From the NCBI GenBank assembly GCA_046328715.1, contig JAXLWB010000027.1:68230-132229 (forward strand): a DNA stretch of 64,000 nucleotides, read 5' to 3'. Every line of letters starts with the position of its first letter. Positions within the stretch are counted from its first letter, which is position 1. Under the pieces are notes generated by a model, which was given only the letters and a program-made list of their open reading frames with translations, did not search any database and had not been told where the DNA came from. Source of the stretch: JAXLWB01 sp046328715 (lineage in GTDB: Bacteria; Chloroflexota; Anaerolineae; Caldilineales; Caldilineaceae). The position numbers were made by a program, and so were the translations under genes. This document shows positions 44,120 through 53,708 of the stretch, one piece after another.

Positions 44120-45282
44120 CTCACTCTCCTACTCGCTTTTCTGCGTACCCAGATATCACTACTGACCACAAACAATACGATCACTCCCAGAATCGCAGTG
44201 ACCAATACTTGTGGAATCTGCACCGCTCGCTGCATTTTGTCACCGCCGACGAGCAGACCGCCAAAGAGAATGGCAGAAGGAATGGCTGCCAGCGGATGCA
44301 GCTTGCCAAAGAGCGCAACGACGATGCCCGAAAAGCCATACCCGGCTGAAACTGATGTCGGCTCGAACATCCGATGATGTAAACCCAGGATCTCGACTGC
44401 ACCCGCCAGCCCGATCAGCGCACCGCTCAGCCCCATCGAAAATGCCATGTAACGCTGCACATTGATACCCGCATAGCGCGAGGCAAATGGATTGAGGCCG
44501 ACGGCGCGGATACGATAGCCAATCGTGGTGCGCCAGAGGAAGATGTAGACAATCACTGCCATCAGTATGCCGATCAGTAAGCCAGTATGAAGGCGAGTGG
44601 GATCGGCCAGCAGCCCATAGAGATCGCCCCAATAGCCACCGATACCCGCTTCTTTGGAGGGTTGCAACCCGAGCGCCTTGCCGATATCCGCAAAGCGGGC
44701 AAGGTCAGTACTGCGAGACAAACGGGCTGAATGAGGAATATTGGTGCCAGCCGCTCGTTCCGCCGGGTCCATCATGACCCCACGCAGCAGAAAGTAACCG
44801 ATCTGAACTGCAATCTGGTTGAGCATGATGGTGCTCAGGATCTCGTTGACATTGAGCCGGGCCTTGAGCCAACCCGCAATCGCCCCCCAAATGCCACCTG
44901 CCAACGCACCGGCAGGCAAGCAGAGCAGGATCACCAGCCAGCCGGGTACTTTTTCGCCCAGTTGAATGGCCAACCAACTGGTCGCCAGCGCCGCCATGAT
45001 CAACTGCCCCTCGCCGCCGATGTTGATCACATTAGCCCGAAAGGCGATGATCACACCGAGGGCGACGAGCAATAGTGGTGTCGCCACCACCAGCACATCG
45101 GCCAATCCATTTTTGTTACCAAAGGCACCAACGAACATTGCACGGTAGGCTTCAACGGGGTTGGTTCCCAGCGCCGCCAGAATAACGGCACCCACGGCCA
45201 GCCCAGCGATTACAGCGAGGATCGGCATGAGCAGGCCAAACCAGCGGTCAAGCGAGAAAAGCGTGGAACGAGTTTTTTGCAT
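44116..45282 (-). CDS. ABC importer permease (NupP-like)
   Basis: 388 residues, about ten hydrophobic segments. PLLLVALGVIIAFRANVINIGGEGQLIMAALATSW, ARLNVNEILSTIMLNQIAVQIGYFLLRG, TTIGYRIRAVGLNPFASRYAGINVQRYM and GYGFSGIVVALFGKLHPLAAIPSAILFGG are typical of nucleoside importer permeases. First gene of the importer operon (permease, permease, BMP, deaminase, ATPase, ssnA-like). The longer of the two permeases, as in known NupPQ pairs. Confidence 0.9.
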   Translation of the reverse strand: MQKTRSTLFSLDRWFGLLMPILAVIAGLAVGAVILAALGTNPVEAYRAMFVGAFGNKNGLADVLVVATPLLLVALGVIIAFRANVINIGGEGQLIMAALATSWLAIQLGEKVPGWLVILLCLPAGALAGGIWGAIAGWLKARLNVNEILSTIMLNQIAVQIGYFLLRGVMMDPAERAAGTNIPHSARLSRSTDLARFADIGKALGLQPSKEAGIGGYWGDLYGLLADPTRLHTGLLIGILMAVIVYIFLWRTTIGYRIRAVGLNPFASRYAGINVQRYMAFSMGLSGALIGLAGAVEILGLHHRMFEPTSVSAGYGFSGIVVALFGKLHPLAAIPSAILFGGLLVGGDKMQRAVQIPQVLVTAILGVIVLFVVSSDIWVRRKASRRVS

Positions 45283-45653
45283 TCTTGTGGTTGCTTTGTA
45301 GAGATAAGTCAGAAACTCGTCTCTACAGGATGGTTTACCTTATTATCTTTGATTTTTATCGTTCAACAATGGTGATCTTTTACAAAGATTTTGGTTAATG
45401 ATTGGGCAATCGTGGCGTAGATTGTTGCTTCACCATATCCCCAGCCCGACTGCCCTGCGTCGACATCAGTTGTTAAATTGTATCTAACACGGCTAGAAGA
45501 GCTTAGATTAACCTGTAGTATCGCACAGGCTTGTTCCCAGCCTGATGGGCAGGTGTTAGCGTAGGTCGCCGCAGCGTGATGCCTATGCTCCCAGCCCTAT
45601 GGGCGTGGGTTATCATAGGTCGCCGCGTTGCGGCTAAATGCCTTGTCCCCTTG
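45283..45653. other. intergenic region with hairpin and direct repeats
   Basis: 371 bp. TGTAGAGA/TCTCTACA (45298-45305, 45320-45327) can form a hairpin. Two direct units of CCCAGCC..ATGGGC...TAGGTCGCCGC occur at about 45537-45574 and 45590-45624. The importer operon promoter should be here; no clear -35/-10 pair. Confidence 0.45.
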
Positions 45654-48389
45654 TCACCCCTTCAGCTTCTCTGCCAGTTGTGCCTTGAGCCACTTTTTAT
45701 CGCAGGGCAGGCTGTAGCAGCGCACGCCGGTGGCGTTGTAGATGGCGTTGATGATGGCCGGTGTGGTCGGGATCGAGGCCAGTTCGCCCACGCCTTTGGC
45801 ACCGTAGGGGCCATCCTTGGTCTGCTCTTCGACAAAGAAGGAGATGACTTCGGGCGTTTGCTCGATGGTTGGCAGGTTGACTTTCTTGAGCGTATCGGTG
45901 ACGACGACACCCTCCTTGAGCACAAAGTTTTCCTGGAGCGCCATGCCCATGCCCATTGAGATCGAGCCTTCCACCTGCCCTTGCAGCGCCAGCGGATTCA
46001 TCACACGACCGACATCATTGGCGGCGATCACCTTAATCACCTTGGTCTCTCCAGTTTTAATGTCCACTTCCACCAATGCTGCCTGGGCACCGAAGCCAAA
46101 GGCAAAATGGTGATACTTGGGCGCCATCGGTGCCACATATTGATAGCTCATCTTGGGCACTCGTCCCTCACGGCGTGCCTGTTTGACGACATCCGTCAAC
46201 GGCACTTTGTTGGCATGATTGTGGACATACCCACCCTCGAAGCGCAATGTCTCCGGTGCGGCATCCAACATTTCGGCGGCGGTCTGGCTGAGCAGCTTGC
46301 GCACTTCAATGGCAGCGTAGCGGGCGGCATTACCCGTGACATAGGTCTGGCGTGAGGCTGTGGTGGCCGCACAATCGAGCGTCAAATCGGTGTCGGCAAC
46401 CAACACATCGACCTGCGGATAGGGCACGCCTAGTTCTTCACTGACAATCTGCGCCAAGACGCCGACCAACCCCTGCCCGATCTCGGCGGCACCGGCTCGC
46501 ACGGAAGCTCGCCCGTTAGCAAAGAGTTCGACCTCGGCCCCCGCGGCGTCGTAGGCACCTGAGCCAAAACCTGTGTTTTTGTAGGCACAGGCGACACCCC
46601 AGGCCCGCCGTTTGTCCCCTTCCACCGCCACAAAGGAATGTTTCTTCATCTCCTCTGCCACTTTTTCCAAGGCAATGGGCAGACCGCAGCTTTCGGTCAG
46701 TTCGTGGCCCGCCAGTGTCTTTTTACCCACAGAGAGGATATTCTTGCGGCGGAATTCAATTGGGTCCATGCCCAGTTCTTTGGCCAATTCGTCCATCTGG
46801 CTTTCCATGGCAAAGCCGCTCTGGGTCACGCCAAAGCCACGAAAGGCACCGCAGGGCACGTTGTTGGTATACATGGCATAGGTCGTCACCTTGGCGTTGG
46901 GCACCGAGTTGGGACCGGCGGCGTGGGTAGTGGCGCGCAACATAACGTGATTGCTCAGGCTGGCATAGGCACCGCCGTCGCCATAGATCTCGACTTCGTG
47001 CGCCATCAGCTTGCCATCTTTGGTTGCACCCGTCTTCATCTTGATCTGCGTGGCATGGCGTTTGGGATGGAAGGTGAGCGACTCCTTGCGGCTGAAGACC
47101 ATCTTGACCGGGCGTTTGCTCTTTTGGGCGAGCAGCGCCACATGGATCTGCACGCTGACATCCTCCTTGCCGCCAAAGGCACCGCCAATCAGACAGTTGA
47201 CCACCCGAATCTGCGACTCGGGAACATCCAGCGTCGCAGCGATCTGCGCCCGGTCACCAAAGGGGATCTGCCCGCCACAATAAACCGTGATACGCCCATC
47301 CGGTCCGGGCACGGCCAATCCGGCTTCCGGCTCGATGAAGCCATGTTCGACAAACTGCGTGCGATATTCGCGCTCGATGACCACATCCGAAGCGGCAAAG
47401 CCAGCGGCGATATCGCCGTTTTCCAGGTTGTAGATCGCTTTGAAGTTGCCGCCTTCGTGGTGCGGATGGAGCAGGACAGCACCTGGTTGCGCTGCCTGTT
47501 TGGGATCGCTGAGCACAGGCAGCGGTTCATAGTCAACTTCGATCAGCTTGAGCGCTTCTTCGGCGATCTCCTCGCTTTCGGCGGCGACCAGCGCAATCGC
47601 ATCGCCCATGTAGCGCACCTTGTCGTAACAGAGCACCGGCCAATCAACCTCGTGGACGCCGCAATCTTTGCGCCCGGGAATGTCGTCGGCAGTCAGTACG
47701 ACGACAACCCCTGGCAGTGCCTTGGCTTTGCTCGTATCGACTCTGAGCAGGTTGGCATGGGGGTGCTTGGAACGCAGCGCCCGGGCATAGAGCATTCCTT
47801 CGACGTAGAGATCATCGGCGTAGATGCCTTTGCCCGTCACCTTGGCCACCGCATCAGGGCGGGGCAGCGGTTGGCTGATGGCATGCATCGCCTGTTTGAC
47901 TAGCGGCAGGTTGGGCACCTCTTGCCCGGCAGCCTGCTGGATCGCACGGACGATGGCGTTGTGACCGGTGCAGCGGCAGATATTGAATTGATGCCCGTCG
48001 TAAATTTCGTCGAGTGTGGGATTGGGATGTTTGTCGAGCAGCACCTTGGTCGATATGATAAAACCGGGCGTGCAGAAACCGCATTGCGTTGCGCCCTGGT
48101 CGATATACGCCTGCTGGATCGGGTGCAGCGTGCCATCAGGAGCGGCTATCCCTTCGATGGTTGTAACCTCAGCCCCATCACACTTTTTCATCTGCACCAA
48201 ACAGGAACGCTCCGCCTTACCGTCACGAATCACCATGCAGCTACCACAGTGACCAGTGCCGCAGCCATCCTTGGTGCCGGTTAGCCGCAACTGGTCACGG
48301 ATGACATCCATTAAGTTGCTGTTGGGGGCGGCACTCACCGGATGCGGTGTGCCGTTTACGGTCAGGGTGAAGGTTTGTTTGTCGGTCAT
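45654..48389 (-). CDS. molybdenum hydroxylase, 2Fe-2S + Mo fusion (MOP/XdhD type)
   Basis: 911 residues. Cys43/48/51/63 and Cys103/106/138/140 bind two [2Fe-2S] clusters; the rest is the molybdopterin domain with GGAFGGKEDVSVQ, CGAFRGFGVTQ and the catalytic Glu in GAKGVGE at residue 869. Layout and even numbering match Desulfovibrio aldehyde oxidoreductase (MOP) and E. coli XdhD; no FAD domain. Known relatives hydroxylate aldehydes or purines; XdhD is tied to the ssnA/ygfK group. Presence in the island favours purine hydroxylation (inference). GGAGAGGA precedes ATG 48389. It is not next to the second xdh set at 60427. Confidence 0.92.
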   Translation of the reverse strand: MTDKQTFTLTVNGTPHPVSAAPNSNLMDVIRDQLRLTGTKDGCGTGHCGSCMVIRDGKAERSCLVQMKKCDGAEVTTIEGIAAPDGTLHPIQQAYIDQGATQCGFCTPGFIISTKVLLDKHPNPTLDEIYDGHQFNICRCTGHNAIVRAIQQAAGQEVPNLPLVKQAMHAISQPLPRPDAVAKVTGKGIYADDLYVEGMLYARALRSKHPHANLLRVDTSKAKALPGVVVVLTADDIPGRKDCGVHEVDWPVLCYDKVRYMGDAIALVAAESEEIAEEALKLIEVDYEPLPVLSDPKQAAQPGAVLLHPHHEGGNFKAIYNLENGDIAAGFAASDVVIEREYRTQFVEHGFIEPEAGLAVPGPDGRITVYCGGQIPFGDRAQIAATLDVPESQIRVVNCLIGGAFGGKEDVSVQIHVALLAQKSKRPVKMVFSRKESLTFHPKRHATQIKMKTGATKDGKLMAHEVEIYGDGGAYASLSNHVMLRATTHAAGPNSVPNAKVTTYAMYTNNVPCGAFRGFGVTQSGFAMESQMDELAKELGMDPIEFRRKNILSVGKKTLAGHELTESCGLPIALEKVAEEMKKHSFVAVEGDKRRAWGVACAYKNTGFGSGAYDAAGAEVELFANGRASVRAGAAEIGQGLVGVLAQIVSEELGVPYPQVDVLVADTDLTLDCAATTASRQTYVTGNAARYAAIEVRKLLSQTAAEMLDAAPETLRFEGGYVHNHANKVPLTDVVKQARREGRVPKMSYQYVAPMAPKYHHFAFGFGAQAALVEVDIKTGETKVIKVIAANDVGRVMNPLALQGQVEGSISMGMGMALQENFVLKEGVVVTDTLKKVNLPTIEQTPEVISFFVEEQTKDGPYGAKGVGELASIPTTPAIINAIYNATGVRCYSLPCDKKWLKAQLAEKLKG

Positions 48390-48648
48390 TGTTTATCCTC
48401 TCCTAAATTTACGCTACTTCTTTAGTGCCATTCAATATGCATGGTCTTCTGTATCAAACTTTTCAGGTAGATTTGCGAAGAAAACCAGTTTTCGAGAATA
48501 ATTCACAGTATTGGCTGCTTGCAGGTAGGTTTGCTCGTAATCTAGCATTATGATTGATCCGGAATATCAGCGTTACAAGCGTAATTATCCAACTTTTCCC
48601 GGCGTGGCAACTTGTAGCTGAAAGTTACTGCTTCCTCCGTATGTCTCG

Positions 48649-49089
48649 TTAGTTCATCGTTCGTTCAAGCGATTGAAGGATACTGTCAACGATAGGGTCT
48701 TCAATGCCAATCTCAGATGAGGCACAAATATAGGTTACGAATAACATGATCTCGCTAGAACGCAACCACCACACTTGCCAACGTTGCTCTTCCTCATTAC
48801 CATCTTCTACAATGCCGTACTGAATTGAGTAACCGAGGAATTGACCTGCGTCAACTTTTCTAACTTTTGGACTTCCTTCAACGTCATGGGCAAGATTCAA
48901 ATCTGCAATATGCTCTTCCAAGAACTCCAGCAGATCTTGATCGGTAACAACTTCACCTTTTTCATACAAACTGATTTGAAGCGCCCCAATGGGATCTTGA
49001 GCGCTGAATGTCCAACAACTTTCGTCAACTTTTCCCAACCAAGTTTCAGGTATATCAATACTCCATGAATAGGCTTGGAAGAGCATCAA
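48649..49089 (-). CDS. hypothetical protein
   Basis: 146 residues, acidic, no signal peptide. YSWSIDIPETWLGKVDESCWTFSAQDPIGALQISLYEKG and VDAGQFLGYSIQYGIVEDGNEEEQRWQVWWLRSSEIMLFVTYICASSE suggest an alpha-beta fold like PsbP/DUF1795-type or immunity-type small proteins, but this is only a resemblance. It stands alone between xdh and the DUF2283-like remnant. ACTTGATTTG... no good ribosome site; GGAGTGA lies 5' of ATG 49089. Confidence 0.6.
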   Translation of the reverse strand: MMLFQAYSWSIDIPETWLGKVDESCWTFSAQDPIGALQISLYEKGEVVTDQDLLEFLEEHIADLNLAHDVEGSPKVRKVDAGQFLGYSIQYGIVEDGNEEEQRWQVWWLRSSEIMLFVTYICASSEIGIEDPIVDSILQSLERTMN

Positions 49090-49118
49090 ATCACTCCTTA
49101 GAGACGTAGCAGATTCTT

Positions 49119-49397
49119 ATGAACGAAATCTAAATCAATTACGATGAAGAAGCAGATGTTCTGTACGTGTCTTTCGGACGTAGCGACCATGTGACAGGTA
49201 TTGAGTTGACTGACAATGTGTTGCTCCGTCTAGACACAGGCAAAACAACTGGCTTGCCACCTCGTGCGATTGGTCTGACCTTTATCAGTTATGAACGGAT
49301 GATGGCTCATTTTCAAAATCAGCCAATCCCAGTTTCCTTGACAAATCTCCGTCAACTTCCAGAGCAGCTTCTTCAATTGCTTTGTGTGTTTCAATAA
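49119..49397 (+). pseudogene. DUF2283-like protein with early in-frame stop
   Basis: ATG 49119 opens a frame that meets TAA at 49131 after four codons and then continues open as INYDEEADVLYVSFGRSDHVTGIELTDNVLLRLDTGKT... to 49397. YDEEADVLYV...GIEL-D-VLLR-D is the DUF2283 pattern, normally starting MK-I-YD. The only later start (GTG 49167) would omit the conserved opening strand. Probably a disrupted gene or a single-base error. Confidence 0.55.
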
Positions 49398-49420
49398 GTA
49401 TGGCTTTTAGTTGCTGCTCG

Positions 49421-49876
49421 CTAAGCATATTCTTGTACGCTAATTTCCAGCATTGATTTGACATCCCATTCGTTTCTTTCCAACTTCGCTGTTGTCTCTA
49501 CCCACACCAAATGCGTCTCGCATCCACAATCCGACGACCCGAACCCCACCATTGGCACTACTGTCCCAGGCAATTCTCGCAACTTGTTCGCCCATTCACA
49601 TTCCCGCCGCACGGAATCGCATGTCCACCAGACTTCTTCCACTTCACAGGCGGCTCGTAGATAGTCGATATGCCAGCGCAGCCGTTTCTCCTTGCGCAGA
49701 TGGCGTCCCACTCGTGCTGCCAGCCCACCGGGTCCGAAGGCGCTGCCGACGTAGATGTAATAGCCAGGTTGCAAAACCAGATCGCCCAAGCGTCCGATAC
49801 GAACAGTTTGTGTTGTGGCTGCTCGCAAAATCAGGGCGTAAGTGCCAGGACGTTTGTCAATCTCCAATCGTTGCAT
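49421..49876 (-). CDS. GIY-YIG-type (DUF123) nuclease domain protein
   Basis: 151 residues. RPGTYALILRAATTQTVRIGRLGDLVLQPGYYIYVGSAFGPGGLAARVGRHLRKEKRLRWHIDYL is the DUF123/Uri-type pattern, with GYYIYVGSA corresponding to the GIY-YIG core and RLRWHIDYL to the following conserved helix. C-terminal CGCETHLVW is also typical. Possible nucleic-acid nuclease; no substrate known. 23 bp downstream of the GH29 gene on the same strand. Confidence 0.85.
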   Translation of the reverse strand: MQRLEIDKRPGTYALILRAATTQTVRIGRLGDLVLQPGYYIYVGSAFGPGGLAARVGRHLRKEKRLRWHIDYLRAACEVEEVWWTCDSVRRECEWANKLRELPGTVVPMVGFGSSDCGCETHLVWVETTAKLERNEWDVKSMLEISVQEYA

Positions 49877-49899
49877 GGTGCAGAACCACGGATTTGGGG

Positions 49900-51327
49900 T
49901 TACGCCGATTTGTTGCTGGTTTGGCCGCTATCGAAAAAGATACTCAGTTCACTAATGGCAGGGCAAGCGCCTGCGGCAGCGATGGTCAGGCGAATTTTGT
50001 CAGTCGTACAGGTCGCTCCGCGCACCAAACGACGATTACCGATGGCCTGACCACGATCATATTCCTGCCATTGTCCAGCTTGATCGACTTCGATCAAAAA
50101 CTCATCGACCCGTTGCCCCAAGGCAATGAACTCACGCAGTCGGATAATGTTAAAGGTGATTGGCTGCGGAAATCGCAACTCAACCTGGGCTGAGGTGATC
50201 GCATCATCGGTTGTCCAGTAGGTAGTTGTGTCGCCATCCAGCAAATGGTCAGGGGCGAACTGCTCATCCTGGCCACGCCAATGAGTTGCACTGACTTGCG
50301 CATCGCTTGCCAAATTGGCCTCGAAGATTGCATTCAGGCGTTTGCGAAACGCGCTCAGTGCTGCTACATCCTGCGCTGGGATTTGCCCACGCCGATCCGG
50401 TGGTAGGTTGAGCAACAAAGATGCCCCACGCCCGACCGACTGAAAGTAGAGATCGAGCAGATTTTCAGGCGAACGGACTTTGTCATCTTCCGCCGGATGA
50501 TAAAACCAGCCCGGACGAATCGAGACGTCACATTCGGCGGGAATCCAGTCGCTGCCCGAACGGTCACCCTGATTTAATACGTGGTTATCAGCATTCCCAG
50601 GTGAAAATTGGTTGCCATCCATCGTATGCCAACAAGGATCTCCGGCGATTCCCTTCTCGTTGCCTACCCAACGCACATCCGGCCCGGCGTCGCTAAAGAT
50701 ACAGGCATTGGGTTGAAGTGCACGCACAATTTTCCAGGTGTTGGGCCAGTCGTAATAGGTATGGTTATCGATCTTGCGCATCTCCCGGTGTCCGCCATAA
50801 AAACCGTCGCCGCCGTTGGCCCCATCGAACCAGACTTCAAACAGCGGGCCATAATTGCTGCAAAGTTCAATCAACTGGGCACGGTAATAGTCGAGATAGG
50901 CCGCACTGCCATAGTCGGGATGATTGCGATCCCAGGGGGAAAGATAGACGCCAAATTTCAGACCGTGGCTTCGACACGCACCGGCCAGCTCGCGCACGAC
51001 ATCGCCTTGGCCATTGCGCCACGGGCTGTTTTTGACCGAATGTTCGGTAAATTGCGAAGGCCACAGGCAAAAGCCATCATGGTGTTTGCAGGTGAGGATC
51101 AGCCCAGCCATACCCCCAGCCTCCGCAGCCCCTACGATCTGGTTTGCGTCGAAATCGGTCGGAGCAAACAACGCAGGCGACTCGTCCCCATAACCCCACT
51201 CTTTATCGGAAAAGGTGTTGACAGTAAAGTGAACAAAGCCGTACACCTCCATCTGATGCCAAGCCAACTGGCGAGGGGATGGGACGGGGAGAAGTGGTTG
51301 TGGTGCTACAGGCTCGTTGTACGACAT
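49900..51327 (-). CDS. alpha-L-fucosidase (GH29) with C-terminal discoidin-like domain
   Basis: 475 residues. WHQMEVYGFVHFTVNTF, GLILTCKHHDGFCLWPSQFTEHSV and GPLFEVWFDGANGG (Asp of WFDG is the catalytic nucleophile in GH29) define the fold. Residues about 345-470 resemble an F5/8-type C (discoidin) carbohydrate-binding domain (LASDAQVSATHW, YWTTDDAITSAQVELRFPQPITFNIIRLREFI). No signal peptide, so it may act on imported oligosaccharides. It is unrelated to purine use and sits among passenger genes in the island. Confidence 0.9.
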   Translation of the reverse strand: MSYNEPVAPQPLLPVPSPRQLAWHQMEVYGFVHFTVNTFSDKEWGYGDESPALFAPTDFDANQIVGAAEAGGMAGLILTCKHHDGFCLWPSQFTEHSVKNSPWRNGQGDVVRELAGACRSHGLKFGVYLSPWDRNHPDYGSAAYLDYYRAQLIELCSNYGPLFEVWFDGANGGDGFYGGHREMRKIDNHTYYDWPNTWKIVRALQPNACIFSDAGPDVRWVGNEKGIAGDPCWHTMDGNQFSPGNADNHVLNQGDRSGSDWIPAECDVSIRPGWFYHPAEDDKVRSPENLLDLYFQSVGRGASLLLNLPPDRRGQIPAQDVAALSAFRKRLNAIFEANLASDAQVSATHWRGQDEQFAPDHLLDGDTTTYWTTDDAITSAQVELRFPQPITFNIIRLREFIALGQRVDEFLIEVDQAGQWQEYDRGQAIGNRRLVRGATCTTDKIRLTIAAAGACPAISELSIFFDSGQTSNKSA

Positions 51328-51403
51328 CGCTTAAATTCACTTCCAACTTGACGCTATGCTTGTTGTCTGCCAAACATGGATCAGCGCAACGCTAAATCCG
51401 TGG

Positions 51404-51838
51404 TTATTTCCAGATTGAGACTAACGTTCCTGCCGTCACCAGAATGGCCGCCAGTGCTGACTTCCAGGTTAACGGTTCTCCCAAGAAAATCACCGACATG
51501 ACCAGAATCAGCGCCAAACTTGACTTGTCGATGGGTGCGACTAAGGATGCCTCGCCCATTTGCAGCGCCCGAAAGTAAAAGAGCCAGGAAAGCCCAGTGG
51601 CGATTCCCGAAAGAATGAGAAAAATGAGGGTCGTGCGCGACAAGGTTGTTAAGCCACCCAATTGTCCACGCCAAAACACAATCCCCCAGGCGATGATCAG
51701 AATCACAATTGTGCGGATTGCTGTCGCTAGGTCAGAGTTGACATCCTTAATCCCGATCTTGGCGAAGATGGTTGTTAATGCCGCAAAAAAAGCAGATAGT
51801 AACGCAAAGACCCACCAGAGTTGAAGTTTGTCAGCCAT
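51404..51838 (-). CDS. EamA-type small transporter
   Basis: 144 residues with five hydrophobic segments, typical of the half-size EamA/DMT family: WWVFALLSAFFAALTTIFAKIGIKDVNSDLATAIRTIVI, GLSWLFYFRALQMGEASLVAPIDKSSLALILVMSVIFLGEPL. These half-size members probably act as dimers. The gene begins 5 bp after the SWIM protein stop codon, so they are likely co-transcribed. Substrate unknown. Confidence 0.9.
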   Translation of the reverse strand: MADKLQLWWVFALLSAFFAALTTIFAKIGIKDVNSDLATAIRTIVILIIAWGIVFWRGQLGGLTTLSRTTLIFLILSGIATGLSWLFYFRALQMGEASLVAPIDKSSLALILVMSVIFLGEPLTWKSALAAILVTAGTLVSIWK

Positions 51839-51843
51839 AGAGC

Positions 51844-53640
51844 CTACAACCTCCCTAATAGTGCCATCAGTTTATACTTGCGTTGGTGTTGGTTACGAAT
51901 AGATTGAAAATAACTATTCCATTCTGCACTTCGATCTACGGCCTGATAGGCTTTTTTGACACGTTGTAGCCATTGGACAGCATATTCATATCGGTCGGCT
52001 TTTCCCGCATCCATGATCGATTCTGCTTGTCGCCTGGCTTGTTGAATCACCCAATCGGGTCGGTGTGAATAGACCTGATCCATGACAAATTCTAATGTGG
52101 TGTAATCAAAACCGTCGTTCACCAGAGCAATTGCATCATCCCATAACTGTTCGCTCAAGAATATCTCGGCTTTTGCACGAGCATGTTCCCAATGGCTTTT
52201 GTTGCGCAACACATCAAGCACCTGCGTTCGTATGCTGGGCCATTCATCGCTAGCCATCGTATGCAGTCGTTGATACTCTGTCAGTGTGGGTTGCTCGGCC
52301 AGCATGGTGACCAGCATCGGTAACGCATTCGATTGATCACCGAGCGCCGAATAGTGATCGTACAACCACTTCGCCAGTGGATATTTGAGTCCTTCCTGTT
52401 GGACTAAGCCGTGTTTGGCAACGCGCACCGATTCGGCAATTGCGCCTTGTTGATGGAGTGCCATTACAACTTCAAATAGCACATTGACATCCTGTACAAA
52501 TTCGATTGCTTCCACAGTTGCCTCGGCAAATCGTCCCATCTGCACAAGTTTCAACAGGTAGAGATTGAATTGCCCTTCGGCTTGGGCTAAGTTCAGATAT
52601 TCTTGCGTTCGCCCTTGCCGTTCCAGGATGCGCAACCGCACCAATGCCAATTCATCCGCCATCGCTGGAGCTTCATCTTCCCATGCCCCTTTTTCTGTGA
52701 TCTCACCTGCCAATGCCCGCTGCAAGGGCGCATAATCCCAGCCATATTCTACCGCTAAGAGCGCAGTGTCAAACGCTGTATCCCCGTTGTGATCCTCAAC
52801 TGTTTCGTTCCAATCGTTGAGTTTCTCCTCGATAGCATCGAGCTGAGATTGACTAAATTTGCTGCTCAAAATCAGTTCTGCCCAAATCGAGTCGAATTGT
52901 GGCAATAGGTCAAAGCTGCCGTCGTCTCCTTCTTCGTCGTAGGAGTCGTAATATCCTTCATAGCTACCGGGCAATGCGGATACAAATTCATCGGTCAAAA
53001 TATCCAGCATGAGATAGGCATTGTCGTAGTTACTATCCGTCATCATCTTCGACACTTGATCTAGCATTTGATTGGCTGTATCGAATTTGCTAAACCCTTT
53101 CAGCGCTTTGCGAATCTGTGTTTTAGTAGCTTTGGCATCCAACAGTGTAGCAGACGGCGCAGGTTTGATAGGTACAGATGGGGCAGTTACAGGGTGTGCA
53201 GTTGGAATTTTGGCAGTCAATTGCTGTTGCGCAGCCCAAGCTTCTATATCCTCACTAAGCGTGCGCGTCGTTCCTGCCAGGTGAATCACGAGCGCACTTA
53301 GTTGCTCTTTGGAGAGATCTTTTATCAATTCGGCAACGGTTGGGCGGTTCTCAATCGTACTTTTCTGCTCTAATGCTGTCAGCAAGGTTGCGACCACATG
53401 TTTACACCAGCCGCCATAGGGGCAACTACAATCGACGCTACCAATTCCACCTGGCGTGAAGTGAATCGTCACAGTGTAGGGATCAGCCTCACTCCCAGCA
53501 ACTTCAGCATAGAGTGTATCCCCGCGTTGCACAAGTTCTTCTACGGCACCACCTTCATAATAGTCATACCCGCGGGCATAGATCGTTGAACCAGCGTGGC
53601 TGCGAATCTCATCCTGCGTAAAATTTGGCATTGTGCTCAT
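51844..53640 (-). CDS. SWIM zinc-finger protein with helical repeats
   Basis: 598 residues. The SWIM motif CxCx5CxH is Cys71, Cys73, Cys79, His81 (VDCSCPYGGWCKHVV). The rest is mostly helical, with acidic patches (YDSYDEEGDDGSF) and TPR-like stretches in the C-terminal half. SWIM fingers bind nucleic acid or protein; family members of this layout are often called SWIM zinc-finger domain proteins without a known role. ATG 53640 is preceded by no clear ribosome site; ATG 53631 is an alternative. Confidence 0.85.
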   Translation of the reverse strand: MSTMPNFTQDEIRSHAGSTIYARGYDYYEGGAVEELVQRGDTLYAEVAGSEADPYTVTIHFTPGGIGSVDCSCPYGGWCKHVVATLLTALEQKSTIENRPTVAELIKDLSKEQLSALVIHLAGTTRTLSEDIEAWAAQQQLTAKIPTAHPVTAPSVPIKPAPSATLLDAKATKTQIRKALKGFSKFDTANQMLDQVSKMMTDSNYDNAYLMLDILTDEFVSALPGSYEGYYDSYDEEGDDGSFDLLPQFDSIWAELILSSKFSQSQLDAIEEKLNDWNETVEDHNGDTAFDTALLAVEYGWDYAPLQRALAGEITEKGAWEDEAPAMADELALVRLRILERQGRTQEYLNLAQAEGQFNLYLLKLVQMGRFAEATVEAIEFVQDVNVLFEVVMALHQQGAIAESVRVAKHGLVQQEGLKYPLAKWLYDHYSALGDQSNALPMLVTMLAEQPTLTEYQRLHTMASDEWPSIRTQVLDVLRNKSHWEHARAKAEIFLSEQLWDDAIALVNDGFDYTTLEFVMDQVYSHRPDWVIQQARRQAESIMDAGKADRYEYAVQWLQRVKKAYQAVDRSAEWNSYFQSIRNQHQRKYKLMALLGRL

Positions 53641-53708
53641 AGTTTGCCCGTATCAGTGTCGCCTATACCAAATGTGGAATCTCTCAATTCCTTACCTCTC
53701 AATCTCCA

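Noticed and set aside
46638..47903. Long plus-strand open frame inside the MOP/XdhD gene
   Set aside because: The His/Gly/Leu-rich translation has no family pattern and lies opposite a well-conserved molybdenum hydroxylase; it reflects codon bias.
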